A model generated the notes under the pieces. The model was not told the origin of the DNA. It did no database searches and saw only the letters and a list, made by a program, of their open reading frames with translations. From Pseudomonas sp. AOB-7 (lineage in GTDB: Bacteria > Pseudomonadota > Gammaproteobacteria > Pseudomonadales > Pseudomonadaceae): a DNA stretch of 64,000 nt. Shown here in pieces: positions 15,675 through 23,429 of the stretch. Location: positions 124,001 to 188,000 of the forward strand of contig NZ_RFFK01000004.1 in the NCBI RefSeq assembly GCF_003696305.1. The letters are read 5' to 3'. Numbering within the stretch: the stretch's first letter is position 1; each line of letters begins with the position of its first letter. The position numbers and the translations under genes are program-made.

Positions 15675-16898
15675 ATGTCCGAAGCCATTCACCCTGCCCT
15701 GCAGCTGCTCAACCGCACCAGCCTGGTGATGCAGATTTTCATCGGCCTGCTGGCCGGTATCGTCCTCGCCCTGATCGCCCCGCAGGCGGCGCTGTCCGTC
15801 GGCTTCGTCGGCAACGTATTCGTCTCGGCGCTGAAAGCGGTGGCGCCGGTACTGGTGTTCATTCTGGTGATGTCGTCCATCGCCAACCACCAGCACGGCC
15901 AGCAGACCCATATCCGCCCGATCCTGCTGATGTACCTGATCGGCACCTTCAGCGCCGCGCTGGTGGCGGTGGTGGCCAGCTTCGCCTTCCCCTCGGCGCT
16001 GGTGCTGAGCAGCCAGGCCGCCGAACTGACGCCCCCCGGCGGCATCGGCGAGGTGCTCAAGACCCTGCTGCTGAATATCGTCGACAATCCGGTGAATGCG
16101 GTGCTCAAAGGTAACTTCATCGGCATCCTGGCCTGGGCCATCGGCCTCGGCTTCGCCTTCCGCCATGCCAGCACCGGCAGCAAGCAGCTGCTGGGCGATC
16201 TGTCCGATGGCGTCACCGCCATCGTCAAGCTGGTGATCCGCCTGGCGCCGCTGGGCATCTTCGGCCTGGTCGCCGCGACCCTGGCCGAATCCGGCTTCGA
16301 TGCCCTGCTCGGCTACCTGCACCTGCTGGTGGTGCTGGTCGGCTGCATGCTGCTGGTGGCGCTGCTGGTCAACCCGGTGCTGGTGTACTGGAAGATCCGC
16401 CGCAACCCCTACCCGCTGGTGTTCACCTGCCTGCGCGAGAGCGGCCTGACCGCCTTCTTCACCCGCAGCTCGGCGGCCAACATCCCGGTCAACCTGCAGC
16501 TGAGCCAGCGCCTGGGCCTGCACGAGGAAACCTACTCGGTGTCGATCCCGCTGGGCGCCACCATCAACATGGCCGGCGCGGCGATTACCATCACCATCCT
16601 GACCATGGCCGCGGTGCATACCCTGGGCATCGCCGTCGACCTGCCGACCGCCCTGCTGCTCAGCGTGCTGGCCTCGATCAGCGCCTGCGGCGCCTCGGGC
16701 GTGGCCGGCGGCTCGCTGCTGCTGATCCCGCTGGCCTGCAGCCTGTTCGGCATCCCCAACGAGGTGGCGATGCAGGTGGTGGCCATCGGCTTCATCATCG
16801 GCATCGTCCAGGACTCGGCGGAAACCGCGCTGAACTCCTCCACCGACGTGCTGTTCACCGCCGCCGCATGCATGGCGCAGGAGCGCAGCGACGGCTGA
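15675..16898 (+). CDS. sstT: Sodium:serine/threonine symporter SstT
   Basis: SstT imports serine and threonine with sodium. The 407-residue protein is of the DAACS (glutamate-symporter-like) family: several transmembrane segments, then the Ser-rich re-entrant loop '[18 protein letters not shown]', the '[18 protein letters not shown]' segment and '[20 protein letters not shown]'. The start is the ATG at 15675; longer frames upstream run through a GC hairpin. It is monocistronic, divergent from the glutamine synthetase-like gene, and ends in a strong hairpin terminator. Confidence 0.95.
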   Translation: MSEAIHPALQLLNRTSLVMQIFIGLLAGIVLALIAPQAALSVGFVGNVFVSALKAVAPVLVFILVMSSIANHQHGQQTHIRPILLMYLIGTFSAALVAVVASFAFPSALVLSSQAAELTPPGGIGEVLKTLLLNIVDNPVNAVLKGNFIGILAWAIGLGFAFRHASTGSKQLLGDLSDGVTAIVKLVIRLAPLGIFGLVAATLAESGFDALLGYLHLLVVLVGCMLLVALLVNPVLVYWKIRRNPYPLVFTCLRESGLTAFFTRSSAANIPVNLQLSQRLGLHEETYSVSIPLGATINMAGAAITITILTMAAVHTLGIAVDLPTALLLSVLASISACGASGVAGGSLLLIPLACSLFGIPNEVAMQVVAIGFIIGIVQDSAETALNSSTDVLFTAAACMAQERSDG

Positions 16899-16917
16899 TC
16901 GCCGACGCGTATCACGG

Positions 16918-16946
16918 CAAGAGGCCCACCCAGCGTGGGCCTCTTG
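16918..16946 (+). terminator. Terminator of sstT
   Basis: CAAGAGGCCCAC-CCAGC-GTGGGCCTCTTG makes a perfect 12-bp stem 19 bases after the sstT stop. Confidence 0.8.
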
Positions 16947-16969
16947 CTTACCAATGAAACATATTCCTA

Positions 16970-16994
16970 ATTGCTAATTTGTATCATTAGCAAT
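16970..16994 (+). promoter_or_regulatory. Fur-box-like inverted repeat before the siderophore reductase gene
   Basis: ATTGCTAAT (16970-16978) and ATTAGCAAT (16986-16994) are exact inverted repeats with a 7-base spacer. The central 19-mer 16973-16991 matches the Fur consensus GATAATGATAATCATTATC at 13 positions. It lies 60-85 bases before a predicted siderophore-iron reductase gene, where Fur repression is expected. Confidence 0.65.
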
Positions 16995-17055
16995 GTCCTG
17001 CTAGATTCCCTGCCACCGCCCCGAACCATTCGCGAAGCTGCAGGGTTTCACCTTC

Positions 17056-17814
17056 ATGTCCGATGCCTCTGGCGACCTCGCCGCGCTGCTTACCACCCTG
17101 CGCGCCACTGTCCCTGCCCTACACGGCCGTATCGGCACGCCAAGCCCCGATCAGCTGCAGTGCGCTAGCCCAGGCAACCCGCAACGGATCGCCGCGTTGC
17201 ACGCGCACTGGCAACGCGCCCACCCCGGCGCCGGCCGCCACTACTGGACCACCCGCAGTTGGACCCTGCTGATCTGGCAACCGATCTACCTCAGCCTGCT
17301 GGCCGTGCACCTGCAGCACCGCGCACCCTGCCTGGGACAATTGGGGCAATCGGTCTGCGACGGCTTCGTCGGTGGCTTCAGCCTGCCGTCGCATAGCCCG
17401 CAGCGCGGCGAGCAGCAAGAGTTGATCGCCCTCGCCGCCGGGCAGATTGGCGATTTCGTCGAACGGCAACTGGACGAGTTCGACCGCGTCGCCAGCATCC
17501 ATCCCAAGCTCGCCAGACTGTTCGCCGTCGATTGCACGCGAGCCGCGCTGCTACTGGTGCAGCGCCGGCTGGGCCTGCCCAACTCGGCGTTGCGCGAACT
17601 GGAGGCCTGCTGGCTGCGAGCGCTAGCCATGCCACGCAGCAGCGCACTGCTCGAGGTTCGCCTGGACGACGGCCGCGAGTGCCTGGCGCTGGGACGCAAC
17701 GCCTGCTGCCAGCATTTTCGCCGCGAAGACGGCGAATTCTGCAGCACCTGCCCGAAGCTCAAGCCGGCGGAACGCCAGCGCCGTCTGCGCGAGGAACTGG
17801 CAAAGGTGGACTGA
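17056..17814 (+). CDS. Siderophore ferric-iron reductase (FhuF-like, AHA_1954 type)
   Basis: The 252-residue protein is related to FhuF-like reductases that release iron from ferric hydroxamate siderophores in the cytoplasm. The C-terminus carries CC-x10-C-x2-C (Cys217, 218, 229 and 232; 'CCQHFRREDGEFCSTC'), the pattern that holds the [2Fe-2S] cluster in FhuF. The N-terminal half has no signal peptide and includes 'TTRSWTLLIWQPIYLSLLAV'. A Fur-like box lies upstream. The gene converges on a ruined TonB receptor gene and belongs with the siderophore cluster that follows. Family membership is firm; the substrate is inferred from context. Confidence 0.85.
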   Translation: MSDASGDLAALLTTLRATVPALHGRIGTPSPDQLQCASPGNPQRIAALHAHWQRAHPGAGRHYWTTRSWTLLIWQPIYLSLLAVHLQHRAPCLGQLGQSVCDGFVGGFSLPSHSPQRGEQQELIALAAGQIGDFVERQLDEFDRVASIHPKLARLFAVDCTRAALLLVQRRLGLPNSALRELEACWLRALAMPRSSALLEVRLDDGRECLALGRNACCQHFRREDGEFCSTCPKLKPAERQRRLREELAKVD

Positions 17815-17818
17815 AGCA

Positions 17819-17841
17819 GCCGCCGGCCAGGCGCCGGCGGC
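17819..17841. terminator. Hairpin between the reductase gene and the receptor remnant
   Basis: GCCGCCGGC (17819-17827) pairs with GCCGGCGGC (17833-17841) just after the reductase stop. It is GC-rich with no clear T run in either direction, so termination is possible but unproven. Confidence 0.45.
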
Positions 17842-17856
17842 GCTGTACAGCCTTGC

Positions 17857-18341
17857 TCAGTACGTCCAGCTCAGCCTCAGGGTCGCATTGCGCGACGGCG
17901 CGCAGTAGGACTGCGCCCAGTACAGGCCGGTCAGGTACTTGCGGTCGAACAGGTTGTTGACGTTGAGCGAGACATTGAAGTGCGAGTCGATGTCGTAGCG
18001 GGCCAGCGCATTGACCACGGCGTAGGAGCCCTGACGGCTGACGATGGTCGCGCCGCTGGTGGACGTGCCCTGCTCGCGGACGATCTCGCCCTGCCAATTG
18101 ACGCTGCCGCCCAGCTTCAGGCCCTGCACCTGCAGCACCCGATAGGTGGTGGCGAGATACAGGCTGTTCTGCGGAATGAAGGTGCGCGTGCGGCTGCCAT
18201 CGCCATCGCGAATCGAGAACAGACGAGTCAGGCCACCACTGGCCAGGCCAGTGGCGCCAGACACAGGGCCATGGCCAGTATGCGGGGGCTGCAGCTGGCG
18301 CGCAGGTGCGCCGGGTGCCGTGAGTGATACATCGCGCTCAT
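17857..18341 (-). pseudogene. TonB-dependent siderophore receptor, internally deleted remnant
   Basis: Two pieces of an outer-membrane ferric-siderophore receptor are joined here. From ATG 18341 a 37-codon frame encodes an N-terminal signal peptide with hydrophobic core 'ILAMALCLAPLAWPVVA' and then hits TGA at 18228. In the next frame, from about 18235 to the stop at 17857, are roughly 125 codons of a receptor C-terminus: 'SRTRTFIPQNSLYLATTYRV', 'VNALARYDIDSHFNVSLNVN', 'NNLFDRKYLTGLYWAQSYC' and the terminal 'LRLSWTY' ending in an aromatic residue, as porin-like barrels do. The plug and most of the barrel (several hundred codons) are missing. It sits where a cognate receptor would be expected in this cluster. 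Confidence 0.82.
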
Positions 18342-18443
18342 GGGCAGACACTTTTTCTTGGTTGAGTGGGATAAGGCGTTGGCGCAGCGCAAGGAGACTG
18401 CAGTTCATCGCGGCAACCTCCATGTCGGGCCGATACGCGCGCC

Positions 18444-19628
18444 TCAGCGGCGCTCGGCTGCCAGGGCCTGGCCCATCACCTGGCGATACCAGCCGTGGAA
18501 ATGCTGCATGCCCTCCTCCAGCGGTATCTGGTACGGGCCGCTGTCATCGATGCCGCGCTGGTACAGCGCACGCCGGCCGGCATCGGTTCGCTCAGCGATC
18601 TCGTCGTCCTCAATGGCGGTTTCCATGTAGGCGGCGCGGTGCGCCTCGACCAGCTCGCGGTTGCCCTCGCACAGCGCCTGCGGGTAGTAGAACTCGACGA
18701 CGTTGAGGCACTCGTGCACGCCCTTGGGATACACGGTGGAAAGCACCAGGGCGTGGGGGAACACCTCGATCATGTGGGTCGGGTAGTAGCTGGCCCAGAT
18801 GGCGCCGAAATCCGGCGCGGCATCGCCATGCACGGCCATCAGGCCTTCATGCCAGGCGCGGTAGGTATCGGTGCCGGCACGCGCCAGGTTGGGGTTCACG
18901 TTGATGCGCTGCAGGCTGTACCAGTCGCCGTAGTCCCACTGCAGCCCCTCGCTGCGCACGTAGCGGCGCAGGCCGGGATGGAAGGAGGCGATGTGGTAGT
19001 CGTCGTTGTAGATCTCGATGAAGGTTTTCCAGTTGCACTTGCACGGGTGCATCTCGACGTGGTCGAGCTGGTAGTCGGAGAAATCCATGTCCGGGCGGCG
19101 GAACAGCGCGCCGATGTCGGCGACTGGATCGCGCGGTCCCTCGAAGAGAAAGCCGGCGACGTTGTGCAGGGGGTAACGCGGCAGATTGCGGCAGGGTTTC
19201 TGCGCAAACTTCGGCGCACCGACAATCAGCCCGCTGCTGTCGTAGGTCCAGGCGTGCAGCGGGCACAGGATGCGGTTGCCGGTGGCGCGCAGATTGCCGC
19301 GGCGCACCGCACTGGCATCGCTGCCCGGGCTGAAATCGCCGAGCATCAGCGCCTGACGGTGACGGCAGACGTTGGACAGCAGCTCCACGCCATGCTCGTT
19401 GCGCACCAGGATGCGGCTGTGCTCCTCATGCGGCAGCGCGTACCAGTCGCCCAGCTCGGGCACCATCTTCTCGTGGCCGATGTAGTTGGCGCAGTGGCGG
19501 AAGATCAGCTCCTGCTCGCATTCGTAGATCGCCGGGTCGCAGTAACTGCGAATCGGCAACTGCGGCTCGGTGGGGCGAAAATCGTAGGGCGTGGCGGCAA
19601 ACTGAGCGGTGCGACTGGGGTTGTACAT
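18444..19628 (-). CDS. Rieske non-heme iron oxygenase of the siderophore cluster (AlcE-like)
   Basis: The 394-residue protein is a ring-hydroxylating oxygenase alpha-subunit type enzyme. The Rieske ligands are Cys88-x-His90 ('CRHR') and Cys122-x2-His125 ('CPLHAW'). The catalytic iron site is in 'NDDYHIASFHPGL', with His212 and His217. The spacing between the Rieske pairs is 31 residues rather than the usual 15-17, due to a Gly/Ser/Arg-rich insert around residues 99-118. GGAG lies 8 bases before the ATG. It follows the NIS synthetase gene in the same direction. By context it corresponds to AlcE of the Bordetella alcaligin cluster, which is linked to C-hydroxylation of the putrescine unit. The exact reaction here is inferred. 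Confidence 0.82.
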   Translation of the reverse strand: MYNPSRTAQFAATPYDFRPTEPQLPIRSYCDPAIYECEQELIFRHCANYIGHEKMVPELGDWYALPHEEHSRILVRNEHGVELLSNVCRHRQALMLGDFSPGSDASAVRRGNLRATGNRILCPLHAWTYDSSGLIVGAPKFAQKPCRNLPRYPLHNVAGFLFEGPRDPVADIGALFRRPDMDFSDYQLDHVEMHPCKCNWKTFIEIYNDDYHIASFHPGLRRYVRSEGLQWDYGDWYSLQRINVNPNLARAGTDTYRAWHEGLMAVHGDAAPDFGAIWASYYPTHMIEVFPHALVLSTVYPKGVHECLNVVEFYYPQALCEGNRELVEAHRAAYMETAIEDDEIAERTDAGRRALYQRGIDDSGPYQIPLEEGMQHFHGWYRQVMGQALAAERR

Positions 19629-19763
19629 GCTTGGCTCCTTGCAGCGAGTGCGAGGCGGACGGGCACCGGCCAGCGGAAATCGGCCTGCACCGATCCCGCC
19701 CGCGTCGGCGCAGCAACGCCTCAGGCTCTGGGCTATGACCCAATCCGGGCCATGGAAGTCGAT

Positions 19764-19790
19764 GCCCCGCCAGGCGCCGCCTGACGGGGC
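19764..19790 (-). terminator. Inverted repeat between the NIS synthetase and Rieske genes
   Basis: A 13-bp arm pair with one mismatch and a one-base centre (19764-19776 / 19778-19790) begins 7 bases after the NIS synthetase stop. No T tract follows. It may act as an attenuator or RNA-stabilising hairpin that sets the Rieske gene apart from the rest of the operon. Confidence 0.45.
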
Positions 19791-19796
19791 GGGCAG

Positions 19797-21659
19797 CTAG
19801 CGCTGCAGCTCGGCGCTACGCCGTGGCGCCGGTTGGCGCTCGCTACGCGGCGCGAACGGGGCGACCGGGTTGGCCAGCGGCTCGGCCATGATCAGGCTGC
19901 CCGCCGGGTTGGCCAGGTCGACCATCTGCAGGTTGTTCTTCAGCTGCAGGCGGTTCAGGCACGAATGCAGGAAGCTCGGCGCGAAGAAGTCGTAGCGCGC
20001 GAAGCGCTCGGCCAGCTCCGGGTGCGCGCGCTGATAGTCGATCACCGACTCGGCGACACCACGCCAGAACTCGGCCTCGCTCATGCACTGGTTCTCTTCG
20101 AGGATCTGGCTCATATGGCGGAACACGCCGTCGAACACGTCGATGAAGATGCCGAGGATCTTGTAGTCCTCCGGCACGTCCACGGCCAAACGCTCCAGCC
20201 CCGGCGGCATCTGCGCGTCCTTGTCGAGAATCGCCGACTCCTCGGCGATGTCCTTCATGATCGCGCGCACCGGCACGTGGCCGTCGAGCACCAGAATCAG
20301 GTTCTCGCCGTGCGGCATGAACACCAGATGGTGCGCGTAGAAGCAGTGCATCAGCGGTCGCAGGAAGGCGTCCAGGTAACGGCGCATCCAGGCCCGCGGG
20401 GTCAGCCCGGAGCGGCGGATCAGCTCGGGCAGCAGCGCCTGGCCCTGCGGGTCGACGTGCAACAGCGCGGCCATGGTCATCAGCCGCTCACCGCGGTTCA
20501 GGCGGCTGCCGGGGCTCTCCCGCCACAGCGCCGAGAGCATCTTCTTGTACGGGCTGTCGGTGTCCAGGGCCGCCTCGTAGTAGCGGTTGCGATAGCCCAC
20601 CGAGGCGACTTCGCGCAGGATGCTGAAACCGTATTCACGCAGCACCGGGTCGCTGCCGATCAACTGGTCGAGGTAGGCGTTGATCGCCGGCGTACCGGCC
20701 ATGTAGTACGGCGACAGGCCGCGCATGAAGCCCATGTTGAGAATCGACAGCGAGGTCTTCACGTAGCAGCGTTGCGGCTGCGACAGGTTGTAGTAGGTAC
20801 GCAGCGACTGCTGGGCGACGTACTCGTCGCTGCTGCGCCCCAGCGGCACGATTTTGCGCTGGGCGATGTCGGCGGCGAACATCAGGCTCAGCTTGCTGAA
20901 CCACTGCCAGGGATGGGTCGGCATCAGCAGGTAGTCATCGGCATTCAGCCCCTGCTCCTGCAATTGCTGGCGGTAGGCCTGCAACTGCGCCTCGCCCAGT
21001 TCCTCACGCAGCAGTTGCTCGTGGTCCAGCCCAGGTACGGCGGCGAAGTGCGCGTTGTCGCGGTGCACAGCAAGCCAAATGATAGCGAAGCGCGAGCCGG
21101 TTTCCGGTGCGTAGGCGTGGTAGTCGAAAGCGTTGAAGCCCAGGCGGCCGTTGTTGGCGACGAAGCCTGGGTGGCCCTCGATCATCGCCGCCTCGATGGT
21201 CTGGTAGTCGGCATCGGCCAGCTCGGCGCTGCTCAGCGCGCGTTCGCCATGCTTGAAGGCGGCGCCGTAGAGCGTGCTGCTGATTTCATCCAGATACACC
21301 GGCAGCTTGTCCGCCGGAATGCCCAGCGTGCGCTTGAAGTCGATGACGAAGGTCAGCGCATCGAGCGCCTGCGGCTGGCCATCGAGCAGGCGTTCGATGC
21401 TGGCCGGCTCGATATGCCAATGACGCAAGGCCATGCTGCGCGCCTCGAAGCGATACACGCAGCCCTCGGTGTCGGCCGCCAATTCGTAGCGCTGCCAGCC
21501 TTCGCGTTCGGACGCACCCAACAACTTCGGGTTGAACAGTTGCTCATGGGCGTATTCGGCGAGGGCCTTGCGCACCAGCAAGCGATTGACCTTGCGCCAC
21601 AGCTCCGGGGTGAGGTGGGCGACGGCAGCGACAGGATGATCCAGACGAGGAGAAGTCAT
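19797..21659 (-). CDS. NIS siderophore synthetase (IucA/IucC family, AlcC/PubC/DesD-like)
   Basis: This 620-residue enzyme belongs to the NRPS-independent siderophore synthetases, which use ATP to couple carboxylates to amines or hydroxylamines. Family motifs are 'EGHPGFVANNGRLGFNAFD', 'LMPTHPWQW', 'KTSLSILNMGFMRGLSPYY' and the ATP-site region 'FMPHGENLILVLDGHVP', followed by the FhuF-like C-terminal part. A single IucC-type enzyme beside an acyltransferase and an N-hydroxylase is the layout of macrocyclic dihydroxamate pathways (alcaligin, putrebactin, bisucaberin, desferrioxamine). The start overlaps the stop of the acyltransferase gene by ATGA, so the two are translationally coupled. Confidence 0.93.
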   Translation of the reverse strand: MTSPRLDHPVAAVAHLTPELWRKVNRLLVRKALAEYAHEQLFNPKLLGASEREGWQRYELAADTEGCVYRFEARSMALRHWHIEPASIERLLDGQPQALDALTFVIDFKRTLGIPADKLPVYLDEISSTLYGAAFKHGERALSSAELADADYQTIEAAMIEGHPGFVANNGRLGFNAFDYHAYAPETGSRFAIIWLAVHRDNAHFAAVPGLDHEQLLREELGEAQLQAYRQQLQEQGLNADDYLLMPTHPWQWFSKLSLMFAADIAQRKIVPLGRSSDEYVAQQSLRTYYNLSQPQRCYVKTSLSILNMGFMRGLSPYYMAGTPAINAYLDQLIGSDPVLREYGFSILREVASVGYRNRYYEAALDTDSPYKKMLSALWRESPGSRLNRGERLMTMAALLHVDPQGQALLPELIRRSGLTPRAWMRRYLDAFLRPLMHCFYAHHLVFMPHGENLILVLDGHVPVRAIMKDIAEESAILDKDAQMPPGLERLAVDVPEDYKILGIFIDVFDGVFRHMSQILEENQCMSEAEFWRGVAESVIDYQRAHPELAERFARYDFFAPSFLHSCLNRLQLKNNLQMVDLANPAGSLIMAEPLANPVAPFAPRSERQPAPRRSAELQR

Positions 21660-22240
21660 AGCGGGCTTGATCCTTCAAGTGATTGGAAAAAATCGGCGGG
21701 CGTGCAGAACGCCAGCAGTGCAGTCTTGGCAGGCAGCTCCACGGGCCATTGCTCGACGAAGCCGACCAGGCGATTGAGGCGATGCACCTTGTGATTGCGA
21801 ATGTCCGGCTCCACCACCACGCGGCGGGCACCGAGTTCGTCGAAGAGAAAGGCCATCACCGCGCGCAGCACGTCACGGGTAAAGTGACGAATCGGCTGGG
21901 TGCTCGGGCCGACGAAAAAGTGCATGCCGAGATCACCAGGCTGCACCGCATAGAGCTTGCCGAGCGGGTCGTGCCGGGGGTCGTAGCACTCCATGACGAA
22001 GGCCGGCGCGCCACGGTAGAAACCCATAAAGGCACGCATATGGCCACTGCCCATGGCGTCGGCGTAGAAGTCGCGGGTCGCCTCCAGGGTCATGTCTTGC
22101 ATGTTCCAGTAGTGGGCGTAATCCATCTGGTACCAGGGGTGGATCACCGCGACATCCTCGTCGAGGCGCAGCGGCCGCAAGGTGAAATGCGGATCGAGCA
22201 ACGCCCGCGGACGGCTCAGCGCAATGGCTTCAGTTGGCAT
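21656..22240 (-). CDS. Siderophore N-acyltransferase (AlcB/IucB/PubB-like)
   Basis: A 194-residue GNAT-fold enzyme of the RhbD/IucB/AlcB type. In the pathway it would acylate the N-hydroxylated diamine, commonly with succinyl-CoA. Motifs include 'WYQMDYAHYWNMQDMTLE', 'MECYDPRHDPLGKLYAVQPG', 'DLGMHFFVG' and the CoA-side 'RRVVVEPDIRNHKVHRLNRL'. I chose the ATG at 22240 (GGGAG about 9 bases upstream) over an earlier in-frame Met. It overlaps the MFS stop by 11 bases and the synthetase start by four. Acyl donor and substrate are inferred. Confidence 0.9.
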   Translation of the reverse strand: MPTEAIALSRPRALLDPHFTLRPLRLDEDVAVIHPWYQMDYAHYWNMQDMTLEATRDFYADAMGSGHMRAFMGFYRGAPAFVMECYDPRHDPLGKLYAVQPGDLGMHFFVGPSTQPIRHFTRDVLRAVMAFLFDELGARRVVVEPDIRNHKVHRLNRLVGFVEQWPVELPAKTALLAFCTPADFFQSLEGSSPL

Positions 22241-23429
22241 GGCAGAGTTCTCCCGGAGCGGCATGCCGGCGGTCGACGCCGAACCAGCCGCGGTCGATGA
22301 TCGCCGTCAGCAGCAGGCCTGCCGCAGCGATGACGAAGGTCAGCGGAATACCGACCAGGTTGACCAGGAACCCGGCGCCGAACGAAGACAGCAGCACGCC
22401 GAGATTCTGGAAGAAGTTGGTCACGCCGAAGTCGCGGGCATAGGCATCCGGCGTACTGACCTTGAACAGGGTGACCTCAAGCTTGACGATCACCTGATAC
22501 AGCGCCCAGCCATACAGGCAGCGGCCGACGATGATCAGCTCCAGCGAGTCGCTGGCCTGCAGCGCCAGCCCCAGCGCACCGAGCAACAGGTTGAACAGGG
22601 TGTGATCGGCCCAGCGCGGCGGCTGCGCGACCAGGTGCTTGAATAGCAGTGCGAGCAAGGCGACGATGCCGGGGATGGCGAACACCAGGCCGGTCAGCAG
22701 CGGCTCGTGCAGCCCCGTGCGCGCCTCCCAGTACAGGGTGAAGAACGGCCGCACCAGGTAGGCGCTGAAGTCGAAGAGAAACATCAGCAGGCACAGCTTG
22801 AGCAGCGCCGACAGCGCCTGCGGGCTGCGCCGCGGTACCGGCGCCTGGCCGCTCTGCTCCTCGCGGCTGAGTACCTTGACCACCCGTCCCGTGCGGATCA
22901 GGTAGAGACACAGTGCCATCTGCGCCAGATCCCCGGCGGCCATCAGGGCAATGCAGAAACTCGGCCCGTGATGCTCCAGCGCCATGCCACCGACGGCAGC
23001 GCCGAAGATCGCGCCGATATGGATGACCACCGACAGCAGGCCGATCACCAGGCTGTGGTTCTGCGGCTCCTCCAGGCGCATCAGGTAGGGGAACATCAGC
23101 AGGTAGCTGGCCTTGGTCATGAACATCATCAGGCTCAGCCCCCAGTAGCTCTCGACGCTCGGCGCCCAGATCGAGGCCAGGCAGAACAGCGCTGCCGCCC
23201 CCTGGGTGTAGAGCAGCAGGTGCATGGTCTCGATGCGCCTGGCGACCCGTGCCCAGACCGGCAGCATGCACATCACCGCAATCGAGATGGCGGCGATATA
23301 GGCCCCCACGTGCACCGGGCTGGTCACGCCGTAACGGGTTTCGAAGAACTGCGGGTAGAAGGCGATCAGAATCGAATCGCTGATCACGCCGAAGCCCGAC
23401 ATGATCAGAATGGTGGTGCGCAGGTTCAT
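22230..23429 (-). CDS. MFS transporter, probable siderophore exporter
   Basis: A 399-residue major facilitator protein with 11-12 hydrophobic segments, beginning 'MNLRTTILIMSGFGVISDSI'. Other segments include 'LFDFSAYLVRPFFTLYWEA' and 'NFFQNLGVLLSSFGAGFLVN'. It is sandwiched between the N-hydroxylase and acyltransferase genes with an ATGA overlap upstream. This points to export of the finished siderophore, as AlcS does in Bordetella. The frame extends far upstream, but that part shadows the hydroxylase gene. Transport direction is inferred. Confidence 0.85.
   Translation of the reverse strand: MNLRTTILIMSGFGVISDSILIAFYPQFFETRYGVTSPVHVGAYIAAISIAVMCMLPVWARVARRIETMHLLLYTQGAAALFCLASIWAPSVESYWGLSLMMFMTKASYLLMFPYLMRLEEPQNHSLVIGLLSVVIHIGAIFGAAVGGMALEHHGPSFCIALMAAGDLAQMALCLYLIRTGRVVKVLSREEQSGQAPVPRRSPQALSALLKLCLLMFLFDFSAYLVRPFFTLYWEARTGLHEPLLTGLVFAIPGIVALLALLFKHLVAQPPRWADHTLFNLLLGALGLALQASDSLELIIVGRCLYGWALYQVIVKLEVTLFKVSTPDAYARDFGVTNFFQNLGVLLSSFGAGFLVNLVGIPLTFVIAAAGLLLTAIIDRGWFGVDRRHAAPGELCHAN

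Noticed and set aside
18342..18423. Upstream extension of the receptor C-terminal frame that would make a 188-residue protein.
   Set aside because: The N-terminal part of that frame has no receptor or signal features, while the overlapping frame encodes a clear signal peptide, so it is a broken gene rather than a short intact one.
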